Assembly: GCA_026913215.1 (NCBI GenBank)
Contig: JAPTYK010000001.1
Location: forward strand, 2,232,001-2,296,000
Origin: Streptomyces diastatochromogenes
Lineage (GTDB): Bacteria > Actinomycetota > Actinomycetes > Streptomycetales > Streptomycetaceae
Direction of reading: 5' to 3'
Length of the DNA stretch: 64,000 nucleotides
The notes under the pieces were generated by a model. It did not search any database. It was not told the origin of the DNA and saw nothing but the letters and a program-made list of their open reading frames with translations. This document shows positions 1 to 10,373 of the stretch, in pieces. The position numbers were made by a program, and so were the translations under genes. Each line of letters begins with the position of its first letter. The first letter of the stretch is position 1.

Positions 1-984
<984 letters not shown>

Positions 985-1064
985 TGAGTGCAGTCTTATG
1001 ACTGCTACCGCCGGTACGCAAGGGTCCGGGAGGCAACAGTTCCCGCCCCGACCCTTGCTACTTG

Positions 1065-1078
1065 TAGAACTCGTTACT
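1065..1078. promoter_or_regulatory. Second KstR-like half-conserved operator
   Basis: TAGAACTCGTTACT contains the exact AACnnGTT core of the KstR motif but lacks the final A. It lies about 35 bp upstream of the P450 start, where a repressor would cover the promoter of that gene. Weaker than the palindrome at 963-984. Confidence 0.4.
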
Positions 1079-1112
1079 AACTTTCGCGGCAACTTCTGAT
1101 GGTCCATCAGAT

Positions 1113-2435
1113 ATGGAGAGTGTTGCCGATGGCCTGCCCCCATCTCCCCGAAGGACTCCCCGCAGGAATCCCGAAGGCCTCCCGGAAGGGCTTCCCGAGG
1201 GCGTTCCCCAGGGGTTCGACGCCACCGACCCCGACCTGCTCCAGGACCGGGTCCCCTTCCCGGAGTTCGCCCGGCTGCGGCAGACCGCGCCCGTGTGGTG
1301 GTGCCCCCAGCCGGCCGGCGTCACCGGCTTCGCGGACGCCGGGTACTGGGCGGTGACGCGCCACGCCGACGTCAAGTACGTCTCCACCCGCCCCGAGCTG
1401 TTCTCCTCGAACGAGAACACCGCCGTCATCCGCTTCAACGAGCACATCACCCGGGACCAGATCGAGGTCCAGAAGCTGATCATGCTCAACATGGACCCGC
1501 CCGAGCACACCCGGGTCCGCCAGATCGTCCAGCGCGGCTTCACCCCCCGCGCCATCCGGAGCCTGGAGACCGCCCTGCGCGAGCGCGCGCGGGCCATCGT
1601 CGAGGAGGCGAAGCGCGGCGCGGACGCCGACGGCACCTTCGACTTCGTCACCCGGGTCGCCGTCGAACTCCCCCTCCAGGCCATCGCCGAACTCATCGGC
1701 GTCCCCCAGGAGGACCGTTCCCGGATCTTCGACTGGTCGAACAAGATGGTCGCGTACGACGACCCCGAGTACGCCATCACCGAGGAGATCGGCGCCGAGG
1801 CCGCCATGGAACTCATCGGCTACTCGATGAACATGGCCGCCGCCCGCAAGGAGTGCCCGGCCAAGGACATCGTGTCGCAGCTCGTCGCCGCCGAGGGGCA
1901 GGGGAACCTCTCCTCCGACGAGTTCGGCTTCTTCGTGCTGCTGCTCGCCGTCGCCGGCAACGAGACCACCCGCAACGCCATCAGCCACGGCATGCACGCC
2001 TTCCTCACCCACCCCGACCAGTGGGAGCTCTTCAAGCGCGAGCGGCCCGCGACCGCCGCCGAGGAGATCGTCCGCTGGGCGACCCCGGTCGTCTCCTTCC
2101 AGCGGACCGCGACCCAGGACACCGAACTCGGCGGCCAGAAGATCCGCAAGGGCGACCGCATCGGCCTCTTCTACTCCTCCGCCAACAACGACCCCGAGGT
2201 CTTCACCGACCCCGAACGCTTCGACATCACCCGCGACCCCAACCCCCACCTCGGCTTCGGCGGCGGCGGACCCCACTTCTGCCTCGGCAAGTCCCTCGCG
2301 ATCAAGGAGATCGAACTGATCTTCAACGCCCTCGCCGACACCCTGCCCGACCTCACCCTCGTCGGCGCACCACGCCGACTGCGGGCGGCCTGGCTGAACG
2401 GCGTGAAGGAACTACAGGTCCGGACCTCCGCCTGA
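1113..2435 (+). CDS. Cytochrome P450, CYP125-like steroid hydroxylase
   Basis: Intact 440-residue soluble bacterial P450. Visible motifs are MDPPEHTRVR (helix C region), AGNETTRNA (I-helix oxygen-activation region, near residue 283), EEIVR (ExxR type, near 315) and FGGGGPHFCLG, where Cys390 is the axial haem ligand. The spacing is normal for class I P450s that need ferredoxin and ferredoxin reductase. The sequence resembles CYP125/CYP142, which oxidise the terminal methyl of the cholesterol side chain. The divergent FadA5-like thiolase and the KstR-like sites agree with this. The N-terminus carries a repeated EGLPEGLPEG stretch, so translation could start somewhat later than the ATG at 1113. 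The true substrate in this organism is unknown; hopanoid or plant sterol side chains are possible. Confidence 0.85.
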   Translation: MESVADGLPPSPRRTPRRNPEGLPEGLPEGVPQGFDATDPDLLQDRVPFPEFARLRQTAPVWWCPQPAGVTGFADAGYWAVTRHADVKYVSTRPELFSSNENTAVIRFNEHITRDQIEVQKLIMLNMDPPEHTRVRQIVQRGFTPRAIRSLETALRERARAIVEEAKRGADADGTFDFVTRVAVELPLQAIAELIGVPQEDRSRIFDWSNKMVAYDDPEYAITEEIGAEAAMELIGYSMNMAAARKECPAKDIVSQLVAAEGQGNLSSDEFGFFVLLLAVAGNETTRNAISHGMHAFLTHPDQWELFKRERPATAAEEIVRWATPVVSFQRTATQDTELGGQKIRKGDRIGLFYSSANNDPEVFTDPERFDITRDPNPHLGFGGGGPHFCLGKSLAIKEIELIFNALADTLPDLTLVGAPRRLRAAWLNGVKELQVRTSA

Positions 2436-2440
2436 ACCGT

Positions 2441-2584
2441 ACGCAGGGGACGGGAGGCGCCGGTGCGCGCGGGACGGGAGGCGCCGGTACGCACGGGACA
2501 GGAGGCGCCGGCGCGCACGGGACAGGAGGCACCCGTACGCACGGGACAGGAGGCGCCGGCGCGCACGGACGGCAAGACGCCCGT
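2441..2584. repeat. 24-bp tandem repeat, about 6 copies
   Basis: Starts six bases after the P450 stop codon. The unit is ACGCACGGGACAGGAGGCGC plus CGGC; five good copies and one degenerate copy follow one another. The unit length is a multiple of three, so it is open in several frames, but I see no start or domain and treat it as non-coding. Confidence 0.9.
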
Positions 2585-2647
2585 GCCCACCGACCGCGGC
2601 GCCGGTACGCGCGGAACCGGAGTTCGTCCGGCCGCGTCCGACCCCAC

Positions 2648-3739
2648 ATGCGGGGGACACAGAGACACATCCTGACCATCGTCATCGCGCTGCTGGCGCT
2701 CCAGCTCGGCTCGCTCGTCGCACCGGCCTACGCCTGCGGCTGCGGCGCGATGATCCCGGACAGCTCCGCGCGCATCGGCGTCGACCGGGAGGAGTCGGCC
2801 GTCCACTGGGACGGCCGCACCGAGACTCGTCGTCATGCGCTTCCGCGTGCACGGGAACGCCCGCCGGGCGGCCTGGATCATGCCGGTGCCGGGCCGCGCC
2901 GACGTACGCCTCGGCGAACCGGCCCTCTTCGACGCCCTCGAATCGCTCACCGCACCCGAGCGGCGCGACCGGTCCTACTTCTGGCCGCGCGAGGGCGACT
3001 GGCCCTTCGACGGCCCGCACGCGGACGGGGTCGCCGCCGCACCGCCCGCCCCGGGCGGCGTCGGCGTCGTCGGGCGCGGACGCCTCGGCCCCTTCGACGT
3101 GGCCCGGCTCACCGCCACCGACCCCGAGGCCCTCGGCGCCTGGCTGCACGCCAACGGCTTCGAACTGCCCGAGCGGCTCACCGGGGCGCTCCGGCCGTAC
3201 GTCGACCGGAAGTGGGAGTACGTCGCCGTCCGCCTCGCCCCGCAGGAGAAGGACGCGACGCTCTACGGCGAACTGACCCCGCTGCGGATCGCCTTCCGCT
3301 CCCCGAACTCGTCTACCCCATGCGTCTCTCCCGCCTCGCACGCACCCCGCAGACCCTCGGCCTCTACATCCTCGCCGAGCACCGCATGGAGCCCCGCTCC
3401 CCCATCGGCGGCGACCGCCCCGAGGTGACCTTCGCGGGCCGGATCGACGGCGACGAGAGCTTCGCCCTCGCCGGCCTCACCGGCGGCGCCCCGGTCCGGC
3501 TGACCGCCCTGGAGCAGCACTTCCCGCACCCCGAACGCATCGACGACGACCACCACTTGCGGGCCGTCGCGGACACCCCGTACCGCGAGGTCGAGTACAC
3601 CGACCGCCTCCTCACCGTCGGCGGCGTCCCCGCCTGGCTCCTGACGGTCGCCGTCGGCACGCCGCTCGTCGCGCTACTCGTCGTACGGGTGAAAAGACAC
3701 CGCTCGCGCCTCACCCCCGGTATACGTTCGACCACATGA
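2648..3739 (+). CDS. DUF2330 membrane-anchored protein (two frame breaks)
   Basis: Secreted or membrane-anchored protein of the DUF2330 family; function unknown. The start ATG at 2648 gives a signal peptide with hydrophobic core IVIALLALQLGSLV, followed by the family-typical ACGCGAMIPD. The homology is carried by three reading frames. The first runs to about 2825 (DGRTE). The second, from about 2830 to 3300, contains AAWIMPVPGRADVRLGEP. The third, from about 3305, contains ELVYPMRLSRLA and a C-terminal transmembrane helix WLLTVAVGTPLVALLVV followed by basic residues. The second break is explained by one missing C in a CCCC run. The stop overlaps the next start as ATGA, suggesting translational coupling with the O-methyltransferase. 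Topology is N-terminal export with a C-terminal anchor. Confidence 0.75.
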   Translation: MRGTQRHILTIVIALLALQLGSLVAPAYACGCGAMIPDSSARIGVDREESAVHWDGRTETRRHALPRARERPPGGLDHAGAGPRRRTPRRTGPLRRPRIAHRTRAARPVLLLAARGRLALRRPARGRGRRRTARPGRRRRRRARTPRPLRRGPAHRHRPRGPRRLAARQRLRTARAAHRGAPAVRRPEVGVRRRPPRPAGEGRDALRRTDPAADRLPLPELVYPMRLSRLARTPQTLGLYILAEHRMEPRSPIGGDRPEVTFAGRIDGDESFALAGLTGGAPVRLTALEQHFPHPERIDDDHHLRAVADTPYREVEYTDRLLTVGGVPAWLLTVAVGTPLVALLVVRVKRHRSRLTPGIRSTT

Positions 3740-4404
3740 CGAACCCTCAGTGGACCGAAGTCGACCAGTACTTCACCGACACGATCGCCCCCGCCGACGA
3801 GGCGCTCACGGCCGCGCTCGCCGACTCCGCGGCGGCGGGCCTGCCGGAGATCGCCGTCGCCCCCAACCAGGGCAAGCTGCTCCAGCTGCTCGCCCGGACG
3901 CAGGGCGCGCGCAGCATCCTGGAGATCGGCACCCTCGGCGGCTACAGCACGATCTGGCTGGCCCGCGCGCTGCCCGAGGACGGCCGGCTGATCACCCTGG
4001 AGTACGACCCCGCCCACGCGGACGTCGCCCGCGCCAACATCGCCCGCGCCGGCCTCGACAAGACCGTCGAGGTCCGCACGGGCGCGGCCCTGGACACCCT
4101 CCCGCAGCTGGAGACCGAGGGCGCGGGCCCCTTCGACCTCGTCTTCATCGACGCCGACAAGGTCAACAACCCTCACTACGTGACGTGGGCCCTGAAGCTC
4201 TCCCGGCCGGGCACCCTGATCATCGTCGACAACGTGGTGCGGGGCGGCGGGGTCGCGACCCCGCACCCGGACGACCCGGCGATCACCGGCACCCGCGAGA
4301 TGTTCGACCTGGTCGCCCGCGAACCCCGCCTGGACGCGACCGCGCTCCAGACGGTGGGCGCGAAGGGCTACGACGGCCTGCTGCTCGCCCGCGTCGTCGG
4401 CTGA
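3736..4404 (+). CDS. SAM-dependent O-methyltransferase, family 3 (CCoAOMT-like)
   Basis: Intact 222-residue cytoplasmic methyltransferase. It has the class I SAM-binding motif LEIGTLGGYST near residues 60-70, the acidic TLEYDPAHADVA strand that binds the ribose, DLVFIDADKVNN (Asp ligands for the divalent metal) and IIVDNVVRGG (metal-binding Asp-Asn). This arrangement is typical of small bacterial cation-dependent catechol O-methyltransferases related to caffeoyl-CoA methyltransferases. It starts within the stop codon of the DUF2330 gene. The acceptor is unknown; catechols or small phenolics are the family norm. Confidence 0.88.
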   Translation: MTNPQWTEVDQYFTDTIAPADEALTAALADSAAAGLPEIAVAPNQGKLLQLLARTQGARSILEIGTLGGYSTIWLARALPEDGRLITLEYDPAHADVARANIARAGLDKTVEVRTGAALDTLPQLETEGAGPFDLVFIDADKVNNPHYVTWALKLSRPGTLIIVDNVVRGGGVATPHPDDPAITGTREMFDLVAREPRLDATALQTVGAKGYDGLLLARVVG

Positions 4405-4463
4405 GGACCGCTTCCCCCCGGCGGTGACGAGACCGTCGGGCCGCGGGTCATATCCTGCCCCTC

Positions 4464-4784
4464 ATGAGCATCGTGAAGATCAACGTCCTGACCGTGCCGG
4501 CCGAGCAGCGCGAGGTGCTGGAGCAGCGGTTCGCCGCGCGGGCCGGGGCCGTCGAGGGGTCCGACGGGTTCGAGTGGTTCGAGCTGCTGCGCCCGGTGGA
4601 GGGCACCGACCAGTACCTGGTGTACACGCGCTGGCGCAGCGAGGAGGACTTCCAGAACTGGATGAACGGCTCCATGAAGGCCGCGCACCAGGGCGGTGGC
4701 GAGGGCGGCGAGCGGCCGAAGCCCGCCGCGTCCGGCTCCACCCTGTGGTCGTTCGAGGTCGTCCAGCAGACGCCGCCGAAGTAA
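4464..4784 (+). CDS. Antibiotic biosynthesis monooxygenase (ABM) domain protein
   Basis: Intact 106-residue single-domain protein with the dimeric alpha-beta-barrel (ABM) fold. MSIVKINVLTVP is the first strand, FEWFELLRPVEGTDQYLV and YTRWRSEEDFQNWM are the typical central strand and helix. Proteins of this size and pattern are often annotated as HmoA/HmoB-like haem-degrading enzymes or as quinone-forming monooxygenases. There is no biosynthetic cluster next to it, so a housekeeping or oxidative role is more likely than polyketide tailoring. Reaction unknown. Confidence 0.8.
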   Translation: MSIVKINVLTVPAEQREVLEQRFAARAGAVEGSDGFEWFELLRPVEGTDQYLVYTRWRSEEDFQNWMNGSMKAAHQGGGEGGERPKPAASGSTLWSFEVVQQTPPK

Positions 4785-4837
4785 GCCGCCCCGAGCCGCC
4801 GTAATTCAGCGGCGGGCACGGTCGTGCGGGTCACACA

Positions 4838-5323
4838 ATGGCCCGCATGACCTGGACTTTCTCTCCCGAGCGCGTCGACACTCCGGACGCCACCGCCCTG
4901 CGCCGCGACTACTACGGCGATGTGGCCGGCCGCTACTGGAAGCGGCCCGCGACCGAGGCGGAGATCGACGAGGGGCTGACGGACGACGGCGCCGAGAAGC
5001 TGACGCCGCCGACCGGGCAGTTCCTGGTCGCCCGGTTCGAGGGCAAGCCGGCCGGCTGCGGCGGGATCCTGATGCTGGACGCGGAACGCGCCGAACTGAC
5101 CCGGGTCTTCCTGCGGCACGCCTTCCGCGGCACGGGCGGCGCGGGCACCCTGCTGCGAAGCCTGGAGGAGGAGGCCCGCGCCCTCGGCGCACGCCGGATG
5201 GTCCTCAACACCCGCCTCGACCTCGTCGAGGCCCGCGGCCTGTACACCCGCCACGGATACGCGGAGATCCCCGCGTACTGCACCGGCCCCTACATGGACA
5301 TCTGGTACGGCAAGGAGCTCTGA
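4838..5323 (+). CDS. GNAT-family N-acetyltransferase
   Basis: Intact 161-residue acetyl-CoA-dependent acyltransferase. The acetyl-CoA binding loop is FRGTGGAGTLL (R/QxxGxG/A type) near residue 100, preceded by the beta-4 strand ELTRVFL and followed by ALGARRMVLNTRLDLVEARG and YTRHGYAEI, the classical motif A/B layout. The start may be ATG 4838 or ATG 4847; the second would remove only MAR. Substrate unknown. It converges with the exporter gene, whose predicted tail overlaps its last codons. Confidence 0.85.
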   Translation: MARMTWTFSPERVDTPDATALRRDYYGDVAGRYWKRPATEAEIDEGLTDDGAEKLTPPTGQFLVARFEGKPAGCGGILMLDAERAELTRVFLRHAFRGTGGAGTLLRSLEEEARALGARRMVLNTRLDLVEARGLYTRHGYAEIPAYCTGPYMDIWYGKEL

Positions 5324-7555
5324 GCCCACGCGGGACGGAGCTCGGGCGTGAGGGCGCAGGGCCGGTCCACGTGTGGTGGTCGCCTAACGGCTCGGGCGTC
5401 CGGGGCCTCTGCCCATGGGGACGCCGGGGGCGCGGGGCGCAGGGGCGCGGGGGCGCAGGGGCACAGGGGCGCAGGGGGCACGGGGCGCATGGCTGGTCTA
5501 CGTGTGGTGGTCGCCGGGCGGCTCGGGCGTGTGGGTCGTTCCCCGTCCGAGCCGCAGAGTTCCGCCGTCAGCTCCTCCACCAGCTGGACGAGGTCGGTGG
5601 GCCGGTCGGGGCCCCACCAGTCGCCGAGGAGTTCGGCGAGTGACTCCTCCCGGGCCTCGGCCAGCAGCGTCGCCGCCCGGACCCCCTCCTCGGTGAGGGT
5701 CAGCTGGACGCCCTCCCGGGTCGCCAGGCGCCGCTCCTCCACCTGGCGGGACGCCTCCGTGATGACCCGCAGGGGTACGGGGGTGGTCTCGGCGAGCAGG
5801 GACGGCTCGACGGTCCCGTGACGGCGGATGCGCAGCAGCAGCCAGCTCGCGGCGGGCAGCAGGTCGAGCCCGGCGCGGGCGGTGATCTTCACGTAGACCG
5901 CCTTGCGGCCCTCCCGGGAGCCGAGGACGGACAGGGCGCGGGCGCACTCGTCGTACGAGGAGCGCTCGACCGGGTTGGAGGCGAGGGTCTGGCTGGTGTC
6001 GGGCGCGGTGACCGAGGCGCGGAGCTTGTCCTCCTTCAGGAACCAGGCGATGACGAAGGCGACGAGGACGACGGGCGCCGCGTACAGGAAGACGTCCGTG
6101 ATGGACGTGGCGTAGGCGTGCAGGACCTGCGGGCGCAGCCCTGGCGGGAGGGCCTCGATGGCGCGCGGGTCGGCGGCGACCCGGGCGGCGCCGGTGCCGG
6201 GCGGAGCTCCGTCCCGCGCCCGCGAACACCTCGTCGAGGGTGTCGGTGAGCCGGTTGGTGAAGAGCGTGCCGAAGACGGCGACGCCGAAGGACGCGCCGA
6301 TGGAGCGGAAGAAGGTGGCTCCGGAGGTGGCGACGCCGAGGTCCTCGTAGGAGACGGCGTTCTGCACGACCAGGACGAGGACCTGCATGACGAGGCCGAG
6401 CCCGGCGCCGAAGACGAAGAAGCAGACGCTCATCGACCAGGTCGAGCTGGTCTCCGACAGCCGGTGGAGGAGGAGCAGGCCGAGCCCGGTGAGGAAGGTG
6501 CCGGCGAGGGGGAAGACCTTCCAGCGGCCGGTGCGCGAGACGATCTGGCCGGAGCCGGTCGAGGCGAGGAAGATGCCGAGGACCATGGGCAGCATGTGGA
6601 CGCCGGACATGGTCGGGGTGACGCCCTGGACCACCTGGAGGAAGGTCGGCAGGTAGGTCATCGCGCCGAACATGGCGAAGCCGACGATGAAGCTGATGAC
6701 CGAGACGAGGCTGAAGGTCCGGATCCGGAACAGCTTGAGCGGCAGCACGGGTTCGGCGGCCCGCCGTTCGACGTACACGAACCAGACGAGGAGTACGGCT
6801 CCGAGGACCGCGAGTCCGACGATCTGCGCCGAGCCCCACGCCCAGGTGGTGCCGCCGAGGGAGGTCACCAGGACCAGGCAGGTGGCGACCGAGGCGATGA
6901 GGAAGGTGCCGAGGTAGTCGATCGTGTGCCGGGTGGCACGCACCGGGATGTGCAGCACGGCGGCGATGACGAAGAGGGCGACGATCCCGATGGGGAGGTT
7001 GATGTAGAAGACCCAGCGCCAGGAGAGGTGCTGGGTGAAGATCCCGCCGAGCAGCGGGCCGAGGACGCTGGTGGCGCCGAAGACGGCACCGAAGAGGCCC
7101 TGGTACCTGCCGCGTTCCCGGGGCGGGACGAGGTCGCCGACGATCGCCATGGCCAGGACGATGAGACCGCCGCCGCCGAGGCCCTGGACCGCGCGGAAGG
7201 CGATGAGCTGCGGCATGTTCTGGGCGATGCCGCAGAGGGCGGAGCCGATGAGGAAGAGGACGATCGCGCCCTGGAAGAGCTTCTTGCGCCCGTACTGGTC
7301 GCCGAGCTTGCCCCAGAGGGGGGTCCCGGCCGTGGACGCGAGCAGATAGGCGGTGACCACCCAGGAGAGGTGCTCCATGCCGCCGAGCTCGCTGACGATC
7401 GTCGGCAGGGCCGTGGACACGATCGTCTGGTCGAGGGCGGCGAGCAGCATGCCGAGCAGCAGCGCGCCGATCGCGACGAGGACCGTGCGGCGGCTCTGCC
7501 CCTCCCCGGGCACGGAGGCGTCGCCGAGCTCGGACGGGCGTGTGTCCTGGGCCAT
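5290..7555 (-). CDS. DHA2-type MFS drug exporter with C-terminal MarR-like winged helix (one frame break)
   Basis: Proton-driven multidrug exporter of the EmrB/QacA group. Residues 1-450 contain the hallmark motif A (GKLGDQYGRKK), motif C-like DQTIVSTALPTI in helix 1 and about 14 hydrophobic segments. The frame breaks near 6210 after VFAGAGR. The homology then continues in another frame with GTGAARVAADPRAIEALPPG, a further membrane pair (VVLVAFVIAWFLKED) and a soluble domain. That domain, DLLPAASWLLLRIRRHG then REGVQLTLTEEGV, has the helix-turn-helix and wing pattern of MarR-type regulators. The last 80 residues pass through GC repeats and are probably not native; the true stop is likely near 5540. 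The start ATG is at 7553-7555. A DNA-binding-like domain attached to a transporter is unusual and could act as a cytosolic sensing or oligomerisation domain. Confidence 0.8.
5353..5530. repeat. 47-bp direct repeat pair with GGGGCGCAG filler
   Basis: Two near-identical 47-bp copies (5353-5399 and 5484-5530) share ACGTGTGGTGGTCGCC and GGCTCGGGCGT. Between them are short GGGGCGCAGG-type units. The array lies between the convergent GNAT and exporter genes. Confidence 0.8.
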
Positions 7556-7700
7556 GGGGTCTCCGTCTCCGTGTCGCGGCGGACCCCTTCATCCTGGTCG
7601 GAATATGCCGTTATGGCCTGCGGAAGGGTACAGCCGTTCGCCCGTCGGACAGGGTCGGGCTGCATAATCGCTCGCATTGGTATCGGGGAGGGGACCCATC

Positions 7701-9110
7701 ATGACCGGACACGTCTGTCCTGAATGCGGTGTACACAGACCTGGCTGCGCCTGCGACCGCGCGGCGGAGACGGCGGCTGCCGAGGACTTCGACCCGCTGC
7801 GCATCAGGCCGTACGTGAACCTGGACTCGCCCGGGGGGCCGGAGGGACTCCAGGGGCCGGAGGGGTCGTACGAGACGGGGAGACCGTACGAGACAGGGGA
7901 CCGTACGAGACGGGGGCAGGCGCGGCAGGCGCGGCGGGGGCAGGCGCGACAGGTGCTTTCGCGGCGGGTGCTTTCGCGGCGGGGCCCGACGGGCAGCCGA
8001 CCGCGCACCTGCCGGCGTACGCGCCGGAGGACCCTCCGACCACCCAGCTGGCGGCGATCCGCCCGGAGGCCGACCTCACCGCCCCGATACCGGCGGTGCG
8101 GCCGACGGGGACAGCCGGGCACGTACCCGGGCGGCCCGGAAGCCACGGCCCGCCCGACCGGCGCAGGCCCGGAGACGCACCCGGGCGGCCCGGGACCCAC
8201 GACGCACGGCTCCGCTTACGGCACTGACCCCGGGACCGGCACCGACTACGGCTCCGCATCCGGCCCTGGCTCCGGCACCAGTACCGACTACGGCTCCGCA
8301 TCCGGCTCCGGCACCGGCTCCGGCTCCGGCTCCGGCAATGGCACCGGCACCGGCACCGGCACCGGCACCGGCACCGGGGCGTACCCGCCCAGGGCCACCC
8401 GGGTGTCGTGGGCGACCCCTCCGAGACGATGCCGCTGCTGCTGCGCGGGATCGGCGACGTACCGCCTCCGCCCGGTCACGAGCGGGCGCGGGGCCGCAGG
8501 CGCGGTGCGGTGGTCGCGGCGGTGGCGGCCGTCGCGGTGGCGGGGACGGCGGCCCTGGCGGCGGCCGTCCTCGGCGGCGCGGACGAGGGCGGCGACCGCG
8601 CGGCCGCGCCCGAGGTGACCACGAGCGCGTCCCTGAACGTCGCCGTGTCGGAGGCGCCGTCCCCTCCTCCGAGACCCCCGAGCCGACGACGTCCTCCCCG
8701 ACCCCGCACGAGACGTCCGCGTCGCCGTCCCCGACGCCCACCCCGAGCCGCACCACCGCGAGCCCGAGCCCGAGCGCGTCGACCGGCCCGGCGGCCCTCC
8801 GGCCGCCACCACGTCCGCGGCGCCGACGAGCTCCGCGCCGGCGACGGCCACGCCGTCCTCGGCGCCGCCCTCGCCGACCGAGGAGGCGGCGGTGACGCTG
8901 AGCCTCGGCTCGTCGGGCGACGAGGTGCTCGAACTCCAGGCGCGGCTGACGCTGGCGGGGGCGTACCACGGCGACATGGACGGGGAGTACGACCAGGAGG
9001 TCTATCGCGCGGTGAAGAGCTACCAGACCTGGATGTACATCAAGGGTGACCCGAAGGGCGTGTACGGCCCCCACACGCGCGAGGCCCTGGAGCGGAGCAC
9101 CTGGCTCTGA
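7701..9110 (+). CDS. Zinc-ribbon, membrane-anchored peptidoglycan-binding protein (about 5 frame breaks)
   Basis: Predicted membrane protein that binds cell wall. ATG 7701 follows GGGGAGGGG. The N-terminus CPECGVHRPGCACDRAA is a small cysteine cluster resembling a zinc ribbon. A long low-complexity cytosolic region follows (YETG, then TDYGSASG and GT/GS repeats), then MPLLLRGIGDVPPPPGHERA, a basic patch RARGRRRG and one transmembrane helix (AVVAAVAAVAVAGTAALAAAVL). Outside are a Pro/Ser/Thr-rich stalk and a C-terminal PG_binding_1 domain (LSLGSSGDEVLELQARL, GVYGPHTREALE). The protein is read from several frames, changing near 7905, 8110, 8405, 8660 and 8800. All breaks fall in simple GC repeats, where sequencing errors are likely. 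Cys residues plus a wall-binding domain suggest a sensory or anchoring role; not established. Confidence 0.7.
8231..8386. repeat. Hexamer GGCTCC/GGCACC repeats and a duplicated 30-bp unit inside the gene
   Basis: Two copies of a unit containing GACTACGGCTCCGCATCCGG (near 8245 and 8289) are followed by runs of GGCTCC and then GGCACC hexamers encoding Gly-Ser and Gly-Thr. This is the disordered linker of the peptidoglycan-binding protein and a likely length-variable site. Confidence 0.85.
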
Positions 9111-9254
9111 CGGGGCGGGTCGGGGCAGGTCAGGGGACCGGCTGGCCAAGACGGCCCCCGGTTTTGTATCGTGAAAGAACAAAGTGGACCCGCCCGCACC
9201 CCTGACCGGCGGGCGGGACCGCTTCGTTCTCCGCGCCACCCCACGGGAGACCCG

Positions 9255-9923
9255 ATGCCCGCCGCCACCCCGGCAACGCTCACCGCCCGCGCCCTCCTCC
9301 TCGACATGGACGGCACCCTCGTCAACTCGGACGCCGTCGTCGAACGCTGCTGGCGCCGCTGGGCGGACCGCCAGGGACTCGACGGGGACGAGGTGCTCAA
9401 GGTGGTCCACGGCCGCCAGGGCTTCGCGACGATGGCCGTCCTCCTGCCGGACCGCCCAATGGCGGAGAACCACGCCGACAACCGCGTGATGCTGGCCGAG
9501 GAGACCGCCGACCTCGACGGGGTCGTGCCCGTCCCCGGCGCCCCCGCCTTCATGGCCGCGATCGCGGACCTCCCGCACGCCCTGGTGACCTCGGCGGACG
9601 AGGCCCTGGCGCAGGCCCGGATGGGCGCGGCGGCGCTCCCGATGCCGGAGGTCCGCGTGACGGCCGAAGGCGTCGGCGCGAGCAAGCCGGACCCCGAGGG
9701 CTTCCTCAAGGGCGCGGCGGCACTGGGCTTCGACCCGGCGGACTGCGTGGTCTTCGAGGACTCCGAGGCCGGCATCCAGGCGGGCCGCGCGGCCGGCATG
9801 CGCGTCGTGGGCGTGGGCCCGCGCGCGGCGGCATTCGCACCGGACGTGCACGTCGCCGACCTCACCCGGCTGCGGGTGGAGCCCGCACCGGACGGCTCGA
9901 TCACGCTGACCTTCCTGCCGTAG
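9255..9923 (+). CDS. HAD-superfamily sugar-phosphate phosphatase
   Basis: Intact 222-residue phosphatase of the beta-phosphoglucomutase/glycerol-phosphatase type. Motif I is DMDGTLVNSD (first Asp is the nucleophile), motif II is VTSADEA, the motif III lysine is in GASKPDPEGF and motif IV is FEDSEAGIQAG. A helical cap lies between motifs I and II. ATG 9255 is preceded by ACGGGAG and fits the usual N-terminus; an upstream ATG at 9171 is in frame but has no ribosome binding site and would add a proline-rich leader. Substrate cannot be assigned; glycerol-3-phosphate or hexitol phosphates are common in this subfamily. Confidence 0.88.
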   Translation: MPAATPATLTARALLLDMDGTLVNSDAVVERCWRRWADRQGLDGDEVLKVVHGRQGFATMAVLLPDRPMAENHADNRVMLAEETADLDGVVPVPGAPAFMAAIADLPHALVTSADEALAQARMGAAALPMPEVRVTAEGVGASKPDPEGFLKGAAALGFDPADCVVFEDSEAGIQAGRAAGMRVVGVGPRAAAFAPDVHVADLTRLRVEPAPDGSITLTFLP

Positions 9924-9977
9924 ACACCACCCCTCCCCTCCCTCGCGCGCGACCGGACCTTCCGGCCGCGCGCGAGG

Positions 9978-10174
9978 CGTTTCAGGACGACCTCGGGCCG
10001 CGCGTAAAGCAGTTCCGGGGGCGACGTCCGACCACTCACCAAGCGCCTCCGGGACGACACCCGGCCGCACGTAAGGCGCCTCCGGGCCGACGTCCGACCG
10101 CCCGCCAAGCGTCTCCGGGACGACGCCCGGCCGCGCGTAAGGCGCCTCCGGGACAACCTCCGGCCGCGCACTCC
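9978..10174. repeat. 33-bp tandem repeat, 6 copies
   Basis: Six diverged copies of a 33-bp unit beginning GCGCCTCCGGGACGACACCC and ending CGTAAG. It begins 54 bp after the HAD phosphatase stop. The rest of the 450-bp gap up to 10373 has no gene that I can support. Confidence 0.88.
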
Positions 10175-10373
10175 CACGAACATCCGGGCGCCGGGCGGAA
10201 TCTGTCGCTCCGTCAGGAGCTTCACACCCCTTGATGTGACGTGCTCATGTCGCCACCCTGTTACCTGGCGCACCCCCCACGGAAACCTGGCGCCGCCACG
10301 ATGACCGGGCCCACCCCCCGGCGCCCCGAGGGGACGGCAGCAGCCAAGGTCCCCCCACATCAAGGGAGTTCCC

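Noticed and set aside
1107..2276. Long open frame antisense to the P450
   Set aside because: High GC gives open complementary frames. It has no recognisable domain, while the sense strand encodes a complete P450.
9978..10174. Possible CRISPR array (33-bp repeats)
   Set aside because: Repeats are directly adjacent with no spacers and no cas genes are nearby.
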